Positions 26,509 through 36,113 of a stretch of 64,000 bases of DNA are shown piece by piece. The DNA is from Thermoplasmata archaeon (lineage in GTDB: Archaea > Thermoplasmatota > Thermoplasmata > Thermoplasmatales > Thermoplasmataceae). The position numbers and the translations under genes were made by a program. Every line of letters begins with the position of its first letter. Position 1 is the stretch's first letter. The stretch lies in the NCBI GenBank assembly GCA_021792045.1, contig JAJYVJ010000001.1:22579-86578 (forward strand), read 5' to 3'. A model generated the notes under the pieces. It ran no database searches. It was not told the DNA's origin and saw nothing but the letters and a program-made list of their open reading frames with translations.

Positions 26509-28734
26509 ATGAAAAAAATAATTGTAATTTTGCTGAGTTTGGTATTTGTTGCAATGGCTTTTGCAGTTTTAACCCCTGTATCCCATTCACAGGGTGCAAA
26601 GACCGCCACATCTACCCCGGATATTTCTTCTATCCCGCTAAAAAGCACGATAATGAGTGAACTGAGCGCCAGGGGTATACCGGCAAAGTATGCAAGCTTT
26701 CCAAACCTTAATGTTCCGGCGAAGTTCCACGACGGTGTAGTCTCCCCCTCGTATACTTCGGCTCCTGCCCCGATGGGCATAGGTTACTACGGAACGGAAA
26801 ACGTTTCTGGGCATATGGTGTCCATGAATACCACAACGAGTAGCGTTATGGCCTCTATAAACGTGTATAACTTCTCGGATTTCTATCTCCTGAACGATGG
26901 CCCACAGAGCGTCACTTTTCAGCTTAATTCAGTTCTGAACAATGTCACTCTCTTCGGAAACAGCAGTTACACATTCTGGACTCAGAACGTCGTATTCTAT
27001 TCTGCGAGAGTTCACCAGCTGACGTTCTTGGATAACATTTGGAATTTCTCTAGTCCCGCGTTTTATATGAGCCCCAATGCACTCTATTCATACAACGGTA
27101 ACCTCGCCTCCCCTGTTTTTTATTTTGATGTAGGCCCGACAATTAATGTGACTTATCCCTTCCATCTCTCTCTTTACCTTAATTCGTCCGTTGTTGACAA
27201 CAGGACTGCAATGTTTTTCAATTACTCTGTAACAACAGGCGGTAAGTCCCTGTCCGGGAGCTACGATCAGGTACTGTTTAATTCAACCTACGGTATGCCT
27301 GCCAGTTATTCTGCACCGAGTCCAAAGTATCTCGCCAGTGGAACGCAGATAACCCCGACGGGGTACATACCATATGATTTTGAGATCATGGTCGGTGGCC
27401 CGGGAGGTGGAAGCACTTCATCACTATTCTCGCTCAATGCGACAATGAACCTAATGTACAAGAGCGGAACAAGCTATGTTAATGTTCCGTCTGCTTACGA
27501 TGTGGGTTCTGAAACAGGTGAAACCTCTGAAGGAGTCTCTGTTTCCTGGGAGGGGTCAACAGCCCATCTTTCAGCCGGCCCCTCTTTGGTTTATGGAATG
27601 TGGAACATCTCGTCTGTTTCGTCTATGACAACGTTCACAGGCAACATCGCGCCTTCCAACGCCTTCGCCTTTGTGAGTCCTGCACCTTTCAACGTATCAA
27701 TGGCAGCCTGGTTACCGCTCTCAAGCAGTGGTTCGTATGATTTTTCACTTCCCAGTGGCTCATACGCTATTGAGGCCCTTATGAGCGACTATTCGCCGAT
27801 GAATATGATCCTCGGATCTCCTATGAGTATCTCACTTGTGAGGGACAATGCAATGGGCATTTATGCACCACTTTTCGCTATGAACAATAACCAGATCAAG
27901 AACATTTCTCTTAAGGGGACTGGAACTGCTTCAAATCCATATGTCATCGACAATGTCCAGAATTCACCTATAAATCCAATATTCGGGGAATTTAACGACT
28001 TCGGCTTCCCGGTTTTCTACGGTCTGCTTCTGATGAACACGAATGCCCATGTCCTGATAGAGCACATGCCATCCCTCCTGATCAACTATACCGATAGTGC
28101 CTATTCCGGTCTCCTGGCATTTTACCAAGTTCCTACATACAACTATCTCAACTATGAGTTCTACAATACTTCCAATGTTTCCATGTGGCAGAATTACCAC
28201 ATCTCAGGCTGGTTCACTTACGAGCAATCAGGATTTCCTGTCGCTAACATCGTTGTGTGGAACTCCACCTCAGTCCTTTTGGGCTCAAACGCAATGAGTG
28301 TTATGGACAGCGGAGTTCTTGTCTACGGAAGCCCTGATGTGACCATATGGGGGAACTACGTCCTTGAATCATCAGAGGTATTCGTCAACGGTACCTTCTA
28401 TGCTCACACGAATATATGGGGTGCACCTTTGGGCATTGCCGAGTACAGTTCTGGTGACGTGATCTACAACAACTTCTTCGCAGTTCAATTTAACGCATAC
28501 AGTCCGAATTCTAGCATATACAACGGTCAACCTGCAGTTTACATGAACGCATGGAATATAACAAAACAGTCCTCATCGAATGTGCACATGTTCAACGGTT
28601 TCGCACTCTCCGGGAGCATCATCGGGACAAGCTACCAGGGTGGGAATTTCTGGTGGAACTTTAATGGCGTGGTTCCTTACAACAACTACGGCCTGATATA
28701 CTATGGCGGCGATTATGAACCGCTGTTTTACTAG
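26509..28734 (+). CDS. Secreted thermopsin-like (A5) protease with beta-helix-like C-terminal part
   Basis: 741 residues. Signal segment at 3-22 (IIVILLSLVFVAMAFAVLTP). SAPAPMGIGYYG near residue 84, SVTFQLNSVLNN, YTFWTQNVVFY, LTFLDNIWNFSS and FEIMVGGPGGGS (about 295-306) follow the same order as in the 8237 protein and other thermopsins. After about residue 460 the sequence changes to ISLKGTGTASNPYVIDNVQ and coil-like repeats (NIVVWNSTSVLLGSNAMSVM) typical of NosD/beta-helix surface proteins. No C-terminal membrane helix, so probably released, unlike the anchored paralogue. Acid endopeptidase activity is inferred from the family. Confidence 0.83.
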   Translation: MKKIIVILLSLVFVAMAFAVLTPVSHSQGAKTATSTPDISSIPLKSTIMSELSARGIPAKYASFPNLNVPAKFHDGVVSPSYTSAPAPMGIGYYGTENVSGHMVSMNTTTSSVMASINVYNFSDFYLLNDGPQSVTFQLNSVLNNVTLFGNSSYTFWTQNVVFYSARVHQLTFLDNIWNFSSPAFYMSPNALYSYNGNLASPVFYFDVGPTINVTYPFHLSLYLNSSVVDNRTAMFFNYSVTTGGKSLSGSYDQVLFNSTYGMPASYSAPSPKYLASGTQITPTGYIPYDFEIMVGGPGGGSTSSLFSLNATMNLMYKSGTSYVNVPSAYDVGSETGETSEGVSVSWEGSTAHLSAGPSLVYGMWNISSVSSMTTFTGNIAPSNAFAFVSPAPFNVSMAAWLPLSSSGSYDFSLPSGSYAIEALMSDYSPMNMILGSPMSISLVRDNAMGIYAPLFAMNNNQIKNISLKGTGTASNPYVIDNVQNSPINPIFGEFNDFGFPVFYGLLLMNTNAHVLIEHMPSLLINYTDSAYSGLLAFYQVPTYNYLNYEFYNTSNVSMWQNYHISGWFTYEQSGFPVANIVVWNSTSVLLGSNAMSVMDSGVLVYGSPDVTIWGNYVLESSEVFVNGTFYAHTNIWGAPLGIAEYSSGDVIYNNFFAVQFNAYSPNSSIYNGQPAVYMNAWNITKQSSSNVHMFNGFALSGSIIGTSYQGGNFWWNFNGVVPYNNYGLIYYGGDYEPLFY

Positions 28735-29000
28735 GCTCAAAAACACTTTCTAATTTCAAAAATATTTTTTAGCGAGGCATTTCACAGTTGATCGGATCTT
28801 GAGATTGCAAAAAATACCTCCAAGTTTTTATTGGTTGAAATCATCTTCGTTTTTCCTCACTTTACATCCAGAAAACGTTCTTGTCTTCATATTTCGTCAG
28901 GTGAGGCGGGATATAATTATTATGTACTTACCGTACACTCAAACGTACAATTAACATCCTGTTTTCACCTGGCAAGGTATGAATTGCGGGGATAGAATCC

Positions 29001-29008
29001 TTTAAGTA
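29001..29008 (+). promoter_or_regulatory. TATA-like box for the 29028 pair
   Basis: TTTAAGTA centred 24 bases before ATG 29028, preceded by GAATCC. Confidence 0.4.
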
Positions 29009-29027
29009 TGAACTAGGGTTTAATCCT

Positions 29028-29552
29028 ATGATGACCTATGCGAATATCTCAATATATGTGGGATTAGCCATATCCTTGCTTTCCCTCATCGTTCTTAGCA
29101 CCATTTATAAGAGAGTTCATTCAAAGATTGCCCTTCTGCTCTTCTTCATCTTCTTTATCGGGTTCTTTGTCCTTGAAATAATGAGTTCATACTACAGTAG
29201 TATAGATAATGTGGCGATAGTTTTTGAAACACTTGCATTTCTCTCCCTTTATTATCCTTATCTCAAGAGGGAGATTGTTTTCATCGCCATACCGCTTGCG
29301 CTCATAGGCACGCCTTTTTACATACTGTCCCTGTATTTCGTATCCTACGATCTATTTGTAATGCTCAGGCGTGCAAAAACCGGAAGCAGTTTCATAGTTG
29401 CCGCACTGACCGTTTTTATGATATCCGTGATCATATCCATAGTGAATCTCGCGGTTTTCTCCCAGGAACTGGCGGAGATCTCCTTCGCCATACTTGATGT
29501 TGGCCTGCTATTATTTTCCGTTCCTCTCTTTACTGTTACCTTTGGCGATTAG
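29028..29552 (+). CDS. Five-to-six-helix membrane protein of unknown function
   Basis: 174 residues, nearly all membrane helices (for example ISIYVGLAISLLSLIVLSTI, IALLLFFIFFIGFFVLEI and IVAALTVFMISVIISIVNLAV) joined by short charged loops such as YLKREIV and LRRAKTG. No catalytic motif. Its stop codon is followed after one base by the ATG of a winged-helix gene, so they form a translationally coupled pair. The arrangement suggests a membrane sensor with its regulator, by context only. Confidence 0.65.
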   Translation: MMTYANISIYVGLAISLLSLIVLSTIYKRVHSKIALLLFFIFFIGFFVLEIMSSYYSSIDNVAIVFETLAFLSLYYPYLKREIVFIAIPLALIGTPFYILSLYFVSYDLFVMLRRAKTGSSFIVAALTVFMISVIISIVNLAVFSQELAEISFAILDVGLLLFSVPLFTVTFGD

Positions 29553-29553
29553 A

Positions 29554-29826
29554 ATGAGAAAGCTCAGAACAGAAACTGAAATAATGGTTGATATACTCAG
29601 CCATGTCTCCTCCCAGCAGTGTACCGTGAGCGAGATTGTGAAGGAGATAAATGTACCTTATTCCAGGGCATCTGAATATGTTAATATTCTGATATCGAAA
29701 AAATTGGTCTCCATTTATGAAGATAAGGAAAAGAAATTTATCAACATAACAAGGGATGGGAGTGAATTTCTCTCAGAGTACAGGAAGCTCAGACACCTGC
29801 TCGACATATATGGTCTGAAGCCTTGA
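29554..29826 (+). CDS. Winged-helix regulator coupled to a membrane protein
   Basis: 90 residues from ATG 29554, chosen because it falls one base after the upstream stop; an ATG at 29494 in the same frame would read hydrophobic residues inside the upstream gene and is unlikely. Winged helix: TETEIMVDILSHVSSQQCTV, then SEIVKEINVPYSRASEYVN and KKLVSIYEDKEKKFINITRD, ending GSEFLSEYRKLRHLLDIYG. This matches the archaeal small regulators that end in 'T-x-x-G-x-x-F-L-x-x-Y'. Probably controls the pair and other targets. Confidence 0.7.
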   Translation: MRKLRTETEIMVDILSHVSSQQCTVSEIVKEINVPYSRASEYVNILISKKLVSIYEDKEKKFINITRDGSEFLSEYRKLRHLLDIYGLKP

Positions 29827-29879
29827 TCCCTTCAGGATTCAAAGGATGTACGCCACAGGGGCAGGAATTGTGTTAGGTC

Positions 29880-30167
29880 TCATCGTTTTCCAAAAATCAA
29901 ACTCGTTCTTGATCTTTTTTTGTATTCATTGACTTCTGTTTTCTTAGTCATAGTTTCCTCATAAAGGTCTTCGATCCAGCTTCTGAAATCTGTGTCGATC
30001 TTATGGTTTTTCTTGAGATATACGTAATCCTCAATCAACATTCTAATGAATTCAGATGAACTCAACTTAAGATCATTTGCAAGGTCATCAAGAAACTTAT
30101 AATCCGACTCTGGGAGTTCAATATTGATTTTCCTCAGCTCTTTGGAATCCATGCTAGATGATCTCAT
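29880..30167 (-). CDS. Ribbon-helix-helix (CopG-like) protein
   Basis: 95 residues from ATG 30167; ATG 30152 (90 residues) is at least as likely because it lies one base after the stop of the small upstream gene. RHH: strand RKINIELPESDY, helix 1 KFLDDLANDLKL, turn S, helix 2 SSSEFIRMLIEDYVYLKKN. The C-terminal half is basic and helical (TMTKKTEVNEYKKRSRTS) and may bind a partner or nucleic acid. Typical of antitoxin or plasmid-type repressors, but no known toxin is adjacent. Confidence 0.7.
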   Translation of the reverse strand: MRSSSMDSKELRKINIELPESDYKFLDDLANDLKLSSSEFIRMLIEDYVYLKKNHKIDTDFRSWIEDLYEETMTKKTEVNEYKKRSRTSLIFGKR

Positions 30168-30327
30168 TGTAGCTTATTGTCTTTTCTATCTCGGCTTCAT
30201 TCACGGTTTCAACTAGGAAGAGGGCTTGGGATTTTGCAGTAGAATGCAATGTTATCCAGCTTACAGAAAATGTCAGACTGTCCTGTGCTGTCAGGGTTAT
30301 TATGATTGCCGATCTGAATGCATCCAA
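30154..30327 (-). CDS. Small hypothetical protein upstream of the RHH gene
   Basis: A 57-codon frame from TTG 30327 to TAG 30154 with coding-like composition (LDAFRSAIIITLTAQDS, then SWITLHSTAKSQALFLVE and ending TISYNEII). The next in-frame stop upstream is close to 30370, so it cannot be much longer. The AT-rich box at 30346-30353 reads as a TATA box on both strands and is ~23 bases before this TTG. Its stop is one base before the alternative RHH start. It may be a partner gene or the tail of a broken one. No family recognised. Confidence 0.42.
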   Translation of the reverse strand: MDAFRSAIIITLTAQDSLTFSVSWITLHSTAKSQALFLVETVNEAEIEKTISYNEII

Positions 30328-30345
30328 GTCGGTATTCGGATAAAA

Positions 30346-30353
30346 TTTATATA
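30346..30353. promoter_or_regulatory. TATA box, possibly bidirectional, for the S53 protease and the small minus-strand gene
   Basis: TTTATATA is centred 25 bases before ATG 30375 on the plus strand and ~23 bases before TTG 30327 on the minus strand. Confidence 0.5.
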
Positions 30354-30374
30354 CCGTTTTATTAATGACGTATT

Positions 30375-33300
30375 ATGAATAAAGAGCTAAAGGTTGCTAT
30401 CGTGATAGTTATTAGCATGGTCATGGTACTTTCCGTTGCCTTTATTGGCCTGGGCAACAGTCAATCATCGCACATCGTACCTGTGAGTGCATCTGCGAGC
30501 ATCAGTTCGTCTTCCGGAACCGTTTATGAGCTTCCGAATGTAACGGTCAGCGGATTCTCGTATTCGCATCAGGTTCCTGCAAACACGGAACTGAATTTTG
30601 AAGTTTACGTGCCGCTGCTGAAGGAATCGGTTTTGAATTCTTACGCAAGTCAGGTATCGATCCCGGGAAATCCCCTTTTTGATCACTTCATGAACTATTC
30701 CCAGATAGAAAAGGAATTCATGAATACTGCACAGTTTAATGCGGATAAAATTGCTCTCATTAAGGATGGTTTTACGATCCTTACAGCGAATGATCCCATA
30801 ATTACAGCAAGGGGCACAGAGGCACAAATCCAGAGCGATCTTGGTCTTCACGCTGAATACTATTCAAACGGGACCTCCTCATACTATTACGCATTCGGCA
30901 CACCGACTCTTTTAAACTCGCAGATAATGGTGAGTAATATCTCCTCGCTTATTTTCGCCCACCCCAGCACTCTTGAGGGTGAAAAGCAGATCGCTTCGCT
31001 TTCGAAGATAGCGCAGAGCCAGAATGAAACCGTTCCCCTTGTCGGATATTCCCCTAAGTACCTTGAACAAGTTTATAATGCAACTGGAATGTACGGATCC
31101 GGGTACAATGGGAAAGGGCAGACCATCGGCATACTTGATTTCGGTGGTGATCCTTTCATAAAGCAGCAGCTTGCATATTATGACAGTGAGTTCAATATAT
31201 CTGCACCTCCTAGTTTCAATGTCATCCCGATAGGTCCATATCAACCTGTTTCCGGAATTTTCTCAGGATGGGACGGGGAGATCAGTCTCGATGTGGAAGC
31301 ATCACATACAATGGCTCCAGGGGCAAACATAACGCTTTATATAGCGAATTTCGCCTGCGATCTTGCACCAGCAATAGCGTTCATAGATTCGCAGCCGCAT
31401 GTAGTCAATGATCTTTCTCAGAGTTTCTCGGTTCCAGAATCGGTTATTACCAATTCAGGACTTTATGATATTTGCGATCAGATTACAAATGAAATGTATG
31501 CCATAGGTTCGCTTGAGGGAATAACATTTTCTGCATCCTCTGGCGATGTTGGTGGAAGTGGTTTCAGCACAGGACCAATCGGAACGGTCGGCTATCCGGC
31601 CACCTCACCTTACGTTACATCCGTCGGTGGAACTAGTACTTATCTTGATTTCAACGGTACAAACCTTGTTTCGTTCAACCAGACCGCATGGTCGAACTAC
31701 GGTTTTGTCCCGCCAGAAATTAACTATGGTGGCTCAACAGGTGGAATAAGCGATATGCAGCCAATGCTTCCTTACCAGAATTCCTCGATAATTCCGAAGG
31801 GATACCCTAATGGAAAAGCGGTCCCGGATCTTTCCTTCGAGGCTACGCTTTTTCCTGGTTTTGAGTATGTAATGCCCGGTAATTTGACAGAACTCTCCGG
31901 AGGCACGAGTGAGGCGAGCCCGATTCTCGCAGGCCTGATCACGCTGGCAGATCAACAGCTCGGGCACAAGATAGGGAACCTGGAACCATCACTCTACTAC
32001 CTTGGTGAGCATGATTACAAGAGCGTTTTCATTCCAGTCACATTCGGTTACAATATTCCGTTTACAGACAGTTACGGCTACAACCTGGTGAACGGGTGGG
32101 GATCGCTCAACATCGGTGCGTTTGCTAATGCATACGGGTCGATGAATCTGGGCAATAAGCTTTCTATTGTGGTCTCAAGTCAATATATTGGGCCGTTCAC
32201 CAATGAGACCCTATTGGGTGAATATCAGCCTGGGCAATCAGTTGTCGTGATGGCAGGGATAACTACAAACGTATCAGGAAACCTAACAAATCTCAGGTAC
32301 GAAAACGTTACAACTGGTTCTTTCAATGTATCTCTAGTAACTCTCAGTGGAAACCTGACGACCGTGAGGATGACATATAATGCCTCCCTTAGTTCTCTCG
32401 AGAAGGCGAGCTTTTGGACAGCAAGCGTAAAAATGCCTGCAAAAGCATCTGGTCCATCTTATTTCGAGGTATACGGGCACAATGGAACTGAGATAGGCAT
32501 GGATACACAGAACGTATTTATAGGGGATTATCTGAACATATTTTCTCCGGCGAGCGGAGCACCGTTTTCAACAAATGCACCCGGAGGGTTGTTGGTTGAA
32601 GGATATCTTTCATACCTTAACGGGACAATGGTAAAGGGCCAGAACGCAACTGTAGAACTAGACGCATATTCAATATTCAATAACACATATTATAGTGTAA
32701 CTTCTACAGAATTAATCGCAATAAATACCACCACAGGTCTCTATTCTGAAAATGCTACGTTTTTGATGGGCGATATCTCTGGCAATTTCCCCGATACAGT
32801 GTCGCTTTTGATTGGAACGAGCGCTTATTCCTATACTCCCTTCATGAACGGTGCATACCTTCAGGATTCGCTGATTCTAGGACCCAATATTGTCGAACCA
32901 GGAGCAGTTGGGGCTGGTCAGTATATTGATGTTATTGGCTCTGTTTCCACTCCTCTGAACGAGTTCTCTTTCTATGGGTCCTTGTCCTCAAATGTAACAT
33001 TTTCCTTATTTTCGCCAGCACACAAGGAAGTAAGCAGTGTGACATATAACGAAGTGGATGAATTGGTTAATCCAAGCGGAGTTCCCATGCTCTTCGTTCC
33101 AGATAATGCCACTCCTGGTCTCTACACGATTCTAATAAACTCGACCTACTATAGCCAAATTCATTCTGAATACATAAACGGCTCATTCTATGGGCAGATA
33201 TATGTGACTAACTTTAATGTGCCCAGAATAAGCATTAATTCTATGACATACGAAGGTCAGACAGTTACAGTGAAGGCAAACATCCAGTATCCTAACGGAA

Positions 33301-34343
33301 CGGAGGTGAAATACGGTATGTATTCATTGACATTTTATCCAAAACTGCTAGGCGTCGAATATTATGTTATGACTGAGGAAACACAAATTGCTATGAATTA
33401 TAATGCATCAATGAACGAATGGGTTGGTCAGTTTACTCTTCCAAGCAGCGTGGCTGACGGTAGTTTTGGTATTAACTATGAAGGAATAGGAGCGCCAATT
33501 GCAGAGTTGCCTCCTGGGCAATATGCAGCTTTTATATCAGGGATATCTGCTAATGGGTACCCAACAACTACCGCCTACAGCGCTCAGCAGCCATTTGAGG
33601 TCCTTCCTTACATTATGCTTCAAAATGAAAACATAGTCAGCTTACCTCAGACATACGGTCTGGCAATGATGCAGGATTCGATACACTACGACGGGACTAT
33701 AAGCAGTTCTGTGATGCTGGGCAACAACTACGTGAACAATTCTGTGATATCACTTTCCAGCGTAGATGTCAACGGCACGTTATTTGTGAACAACTCTACA
33801 ATTTACCTAAACAAGACACTCGGTCTGAATATAGTTGCAACCGACAGCAATGTGATAATGGTATCCAGCCACTTCAACACAGTTTCCCTCAAGTCATCCA
33901 AGATTACCAACGTTGATTCCAGCTACACAGCGATCTCACCATCTTTGCCAGCTATAAGCATAATATCCCCGTCGCTCAGTAGTGCTTACTCCAGCAACGT
34001 GACATTCAAAATAAGCGTAAGCGGAAGTGACATTGCATACACGCAGGTTTTCCTCAGTGGAAGCATGATATACAACTCTACGTCGTCCAGCATATCCTTT
34101 GCTTACAACACATCAAAACTTCCTGACGGATCTTACAATGTTACCGTCAAAACGATGCAGAATGATGGTTTGGCATCTTACAACTACACTGTGCTTAATG
34201 TTAATAACAACCTAAATAACCTGTCAAATAAGATTTCAAGTGATACTTCTTCAATATCTACGGTGGCTTATATTGGTATAGCACTAGGCGCCGTTGGAAC
34301 AGTTTTGGGCATAGCTGCACTATTGATAAGAAAGAAAAAATAA
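30375..34343 (+). CDS. Sedolisin/kumamolisin-family (S53) acid serine protease, membrane-anchored
   Basis: 1322 residues. Signal segment at 8-26. A pro-kumamolisin activation domain covers about 45-200 (LNFEVYVPLL, NPLFDHFMNYSQIEKEF). The peptidase core follows: GYNGKGQTIGILDFGG near 245; Glu302 and Asp306 in GEISLDVEASH; oxyanion Asp391 in SASSGDVGGSG; and Ser512 in SGGTSEASPILAG, so the Ser-Glu-Asp set is complete. Asp/Gly-rich calcium-type sequence NGWGSLN is near 575. About 750 extra residues of beta-rich, sequon-rich sequence lead to a last membrane helix (about 1298-1318) and a RKKK end. S53 enzymes work outside the cell at low pH as endo- or tripeptidyl-peptidases. With the thermopsin-like genes it forms an extracellular protein-digesting set. 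Confidence 0.9.
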   Translation: MNKELKVAIVIVISMVMVLSVAFIGLGNSQSSHIVPVSASASISSSSGTVYELPNVTVSGFSYSHQVPANTELNFEVYVPLLKESVLNSYASQVSIPGNPLFDHFMNYSQIEKEFMNTAQFNADKIALIKDGFTILTANDPIITARGTEAQIQSDLGLHAEYYSNGTSSYYYAFGTPTLLNSQIMVSNISSLIFAHPSTLEGEKQIASLSKIAQSQNETVPLVGYSPKYLEQVYNATGMYGSGYNGKGQTIGILDFGGDPFIKQQLAYYDSEFNISAPPSFNVIPIGPYQPVSGIFSGWDGEISLDVEASHTMAPGANITLYIANFACDLAPAIAFIDSQPHVVNDLSQSFSVPESVITNSGLYDICDQITNEMYAIGSLEGITFSASSGDVGGSGFSTGPIGTVGYPATSPYVTSVGGTSTYLDFNGTNLVSFNQTAWSNYGFVPPEINYGGSTGGISDMQPMLPYQNSSIIPKGYPNGKAVPDLSFEATLFPGFEYVMPGNLTELSGGTSEASPILAGLITLADQQLGHKIGNLEPSLYYLGEHDYKSVFIPVTFGYNIPFTDSYGYNLVNGWGSLNIGAFANAYGSMNLGNKLSIVVSSQYIGPFTNETLLGEYQPGQSVVVMAGITTNVSGNLTNLRYENVTTGSFNVSLVTLSGNLTTVRMTYNASLSSLEKASFWTASVKMPAKASGPSYFEVYGHNGTEIGMDTQNVFIGDYLNIFSPASGAPFSTNAPGGLLVEGYLSYLNGTMVKGQNATVELDAYSIFNNTYYSVTSTELIAINTTTGLYSENATFLMGDISGNFPDTVSLLIGTSAYSYTPFMNGAYLQDSLILGPNIVEPGAVGAGQYIDVIGSVSTPLNEFSFYGSLSSNVTFSLFSPAHKEVSSVTYNEVDELVNPSGVPMLFVPDNATPGLYTILINSTYYSQIHSEYINGSFYGQIYVTNFNVPRISINSMTYEGQTVTVKANIQYPNGTEVKYGMYSLTFYPKLLGVEYYVMTEETQIAMNYNASMNEWVGQFTLPSSVADGSFGINYEGIGAPIAELPPGQYAAFISGISANGYPTTTAYSAQQPFEVLPYIMLQNENIVSLPQTYGLAMMQDSIHYDGTISSSVMLGNNYVNNSVISLSSVDVNGTLFVNNSTIYLNKTLGLNIVATDSNVIMVSSHFNTVSLKSSKITNVDSSYTAISPSLPAISIISPSLSSAYSSNVTFKISVSGSDIAYTQVFLSGSMIYNSTSSSISFAYNTSKLPDGSYNVTVKTMQNDGLASYNYTVLNVNNNLNNLSNKISSDTSSISTVAYIGIALGAVGTVLGIAALLIRKKK

Positions 34344-34377
34344 TTCTTTTATTTTTATACTTTTTGTACTCTTTTTT
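34344..34377 (+). terminator. T-run terminator after the S53 gene
   Basis: Repeated T-runs (CTTTTATTTTTATACTTTTT and CTTTTTTA) directly follow the stop codon, the usual archaeal termination signal. Confidence 0.55.
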
Positions 34378-34454
34378 ATGGTTATATGTACGAAGATGTT
34401 TTTATTCATGCTTTGTTGCAGTTCATATGTTTTGGAGAAAAATAGAATGCGATA

Positions 34455-36113
34455 TTACATTTCATCCAGAACTCTAATACCAACGATTTCTGACGCGTCC
34501 TTTACAATCTCCCTGTATGACTTTATAAGAAGTAGCCTTCTCCTTCTTACAGCAGTTTCTGAGTTTATAACAGGACAGTTTGTGTAAAAATCGTTGAAGC
34601 CTCTAGTAAGGTCGAGAAGGTAATTCGCTATTGCCTCAGGTTTTAGATTCATGACTGCCTCCTTTAGAACGGTGGCATAGAGGTACATCTTTTTTATGAG
34701 TTTTCTTTCATTTTCGTCATAATAGTCAGAAAGGCTTACTTCGGTATCAGGAGATTTATTCATTATGCTTGTCGACCTTGCATATGAATACATTATAAAT
34801 GGAGCAGTGTCTCCCTCAAAGTCCAGGGCCTCGGACCACTTGAAAACGATCTGCTTGTTTGCGTTGAGTTTAATGATGTGGAATCTTATGGCTGAAATAG
34901 CCACTGCTTCTGCTATACCCCTCAGGCGATCTTCTTGTAATTCCGGCCTCTTTTCTTTTACAACTCTGTATGCCTCTTCCTTCGCTCTTTCCACCAGATC
35001 ATCGAGGAGTGCACCGACGCCCTTTCTGGTGGCCATTTTTCCGCTCTCGAGAGAAACGTATGCGTAGAATACAAAATTGATCTTCTGTTCATAACCCAAA
35101 ATGTCTTTGAATACTTCGTAGATGTGCTTTGAGTAGTCTTTGTGGTTCTCGCCCAGTACAGTAATGCACCAGTCATAATATTGGAATTTGTACAGGTGAT
35201 AAGCAATGTCCCTTGAAAAGTACAGGGAGGTACCGTCATCTCTGGTCAGGAAAACTTTCTTCCCGTCCAGGGTTATGAATTTTGCGTCGCCTTCACTTTC
35301 AACATGATCTTTAAGGAGATCCAGAACCTGTTCTACATCCTTATTCTGTACAAGATCGGATTCCCATGTGAAGTCATCGATTTTAATATCTATCTTATTT
35401 AAAGAGGCCATTATGCTATCTATAATGACCTTGCTTACTTTCTTGATGCCTGAAAGCAGCTCCGGATCTCCATTTTCATACCTCCTCATTATGTCATTCA
35501 CTTCTTTTTCCACGGAAGGATCCGCCTCAATGTCTTTGTGAATCCTTTGGTATGCTTCCCAGAGTGAATTGACCGTAGGGTTCTGAGATTTAGCATATTT
35601 GGTATAACCAAGATATAGCGATGCAACCTGCCTTCCAGAATCATTAACAAAATACTGCGTCGTCACTCTGTAACCGTACCTAGATAATAAACGAAAAAGA
35701 GAGTCTCCAATTATCGAATTCCTAGTTCGTCCAATGTGTATCGGCCCAGTTGGATTCGCACTTGTATGCTCAATGCTGACTCTTTCCGGGTCCTGGAATG
35801 TATCTGGGAATCTGCCTCCCTGCTGAATTTGTTCCGCGACCACAGACATCATGGCTGATGGCTTGATAATAAAATTTACATATCCGCCATTAAATTCTAT
35901 ATTTTCTATGTAAGGTATATTCAGAAAAGCATTGTTAATTTTCGACCTAATGACGTCCAGGCCTATCTTTGATTCTTTTGTAATCCTGAAGGTCCTGAAT
36001 GTTATGTCCGAATGCCCGGTATGGTCTATTCCAATATCACTTTCTCTACAGTCGGGAAATTGGTTTTTAAGTTCGTCCGAAATCTTTTGTAGATAGTTCT
36101 CAAATATCAGCAT
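34455..36113 (-). CDS. argS: Arginyl-tRNA synthetase
   Basis: 552 residues, a usual length for archaeal class I ArgRS. N-terminal additional domain (about 1-105), then SIEHTSANPTGPIHIGRTRN with the HIGH-type motif H126-I-G-R129. YFVNDSGRQVASLYLGY contacts tRNA and is characteristic of ArgRS. The KMSKS position is taken by SGKMATRKG followed by GALLDDLVERAKEEA. The C-terminal anticodon-binding helices end YREIVKDASEIVGIRVLDEM. Charges tRNA-Arg in the cytoplasm. Start ATG 36113 fits the conserved N-terminus. Single gene; convergent with the S53 protease. Confidence 0.96.
   Translation of the reverse strand: MLIFENYLQKISDELKNQFPDCRESDIGIDHTGHSDITFRTFRITKESKIGLDVIRSKINNAFLNIPYIENIEFNGGYVNFIIKPSAMMSVVAEQIQQGGRFPDTFQDPERVSIEHTSANPTGPIHIGRTRNSIIGDSLFRLLSRYGYRVTTQYFVNDSGRQVASLYLGYTKYAKSQNPTVNSLWEAYQRIHKDIEADPSVEKEVNDIMRRYENGDPELLSGIKKVSKVIIDSIMASLNKIDIKIDDFTWESDLVQNKDVEQVLDLLKDHVESEGDAKFITLDGKKVFLTRDDGTSLYFSRDIAYHLYKFQYYDWCITVLGENHKDYSKHIYEVFKDILGYEQKINFVFYAYVSLESGKMATRKGVGALLDDLVERAKEEAYRVVKEKRPELQEDRLRGIAEAVAISAIRFHIIKLNANKQIVFKWSEALDFEGDTAPFIMYSYARSTSIMNKSPDTEVSLSDYYDENERKLIKKMYLYATVLKEAVMNLKPEAIANYLLDLTRGFNDFYTNCPVINSETAVRRRRLLLIKSYREIVKDASEIVGIRVLDEM

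Noticed and set aside
28898..28971. CAGGTGA / TCACCTG inverted arms and three GTAC words upstream of the 29028 pair
   Set aside because: Arms are 60 bases apart and short; no link to a regulator, so not listed as an operator.
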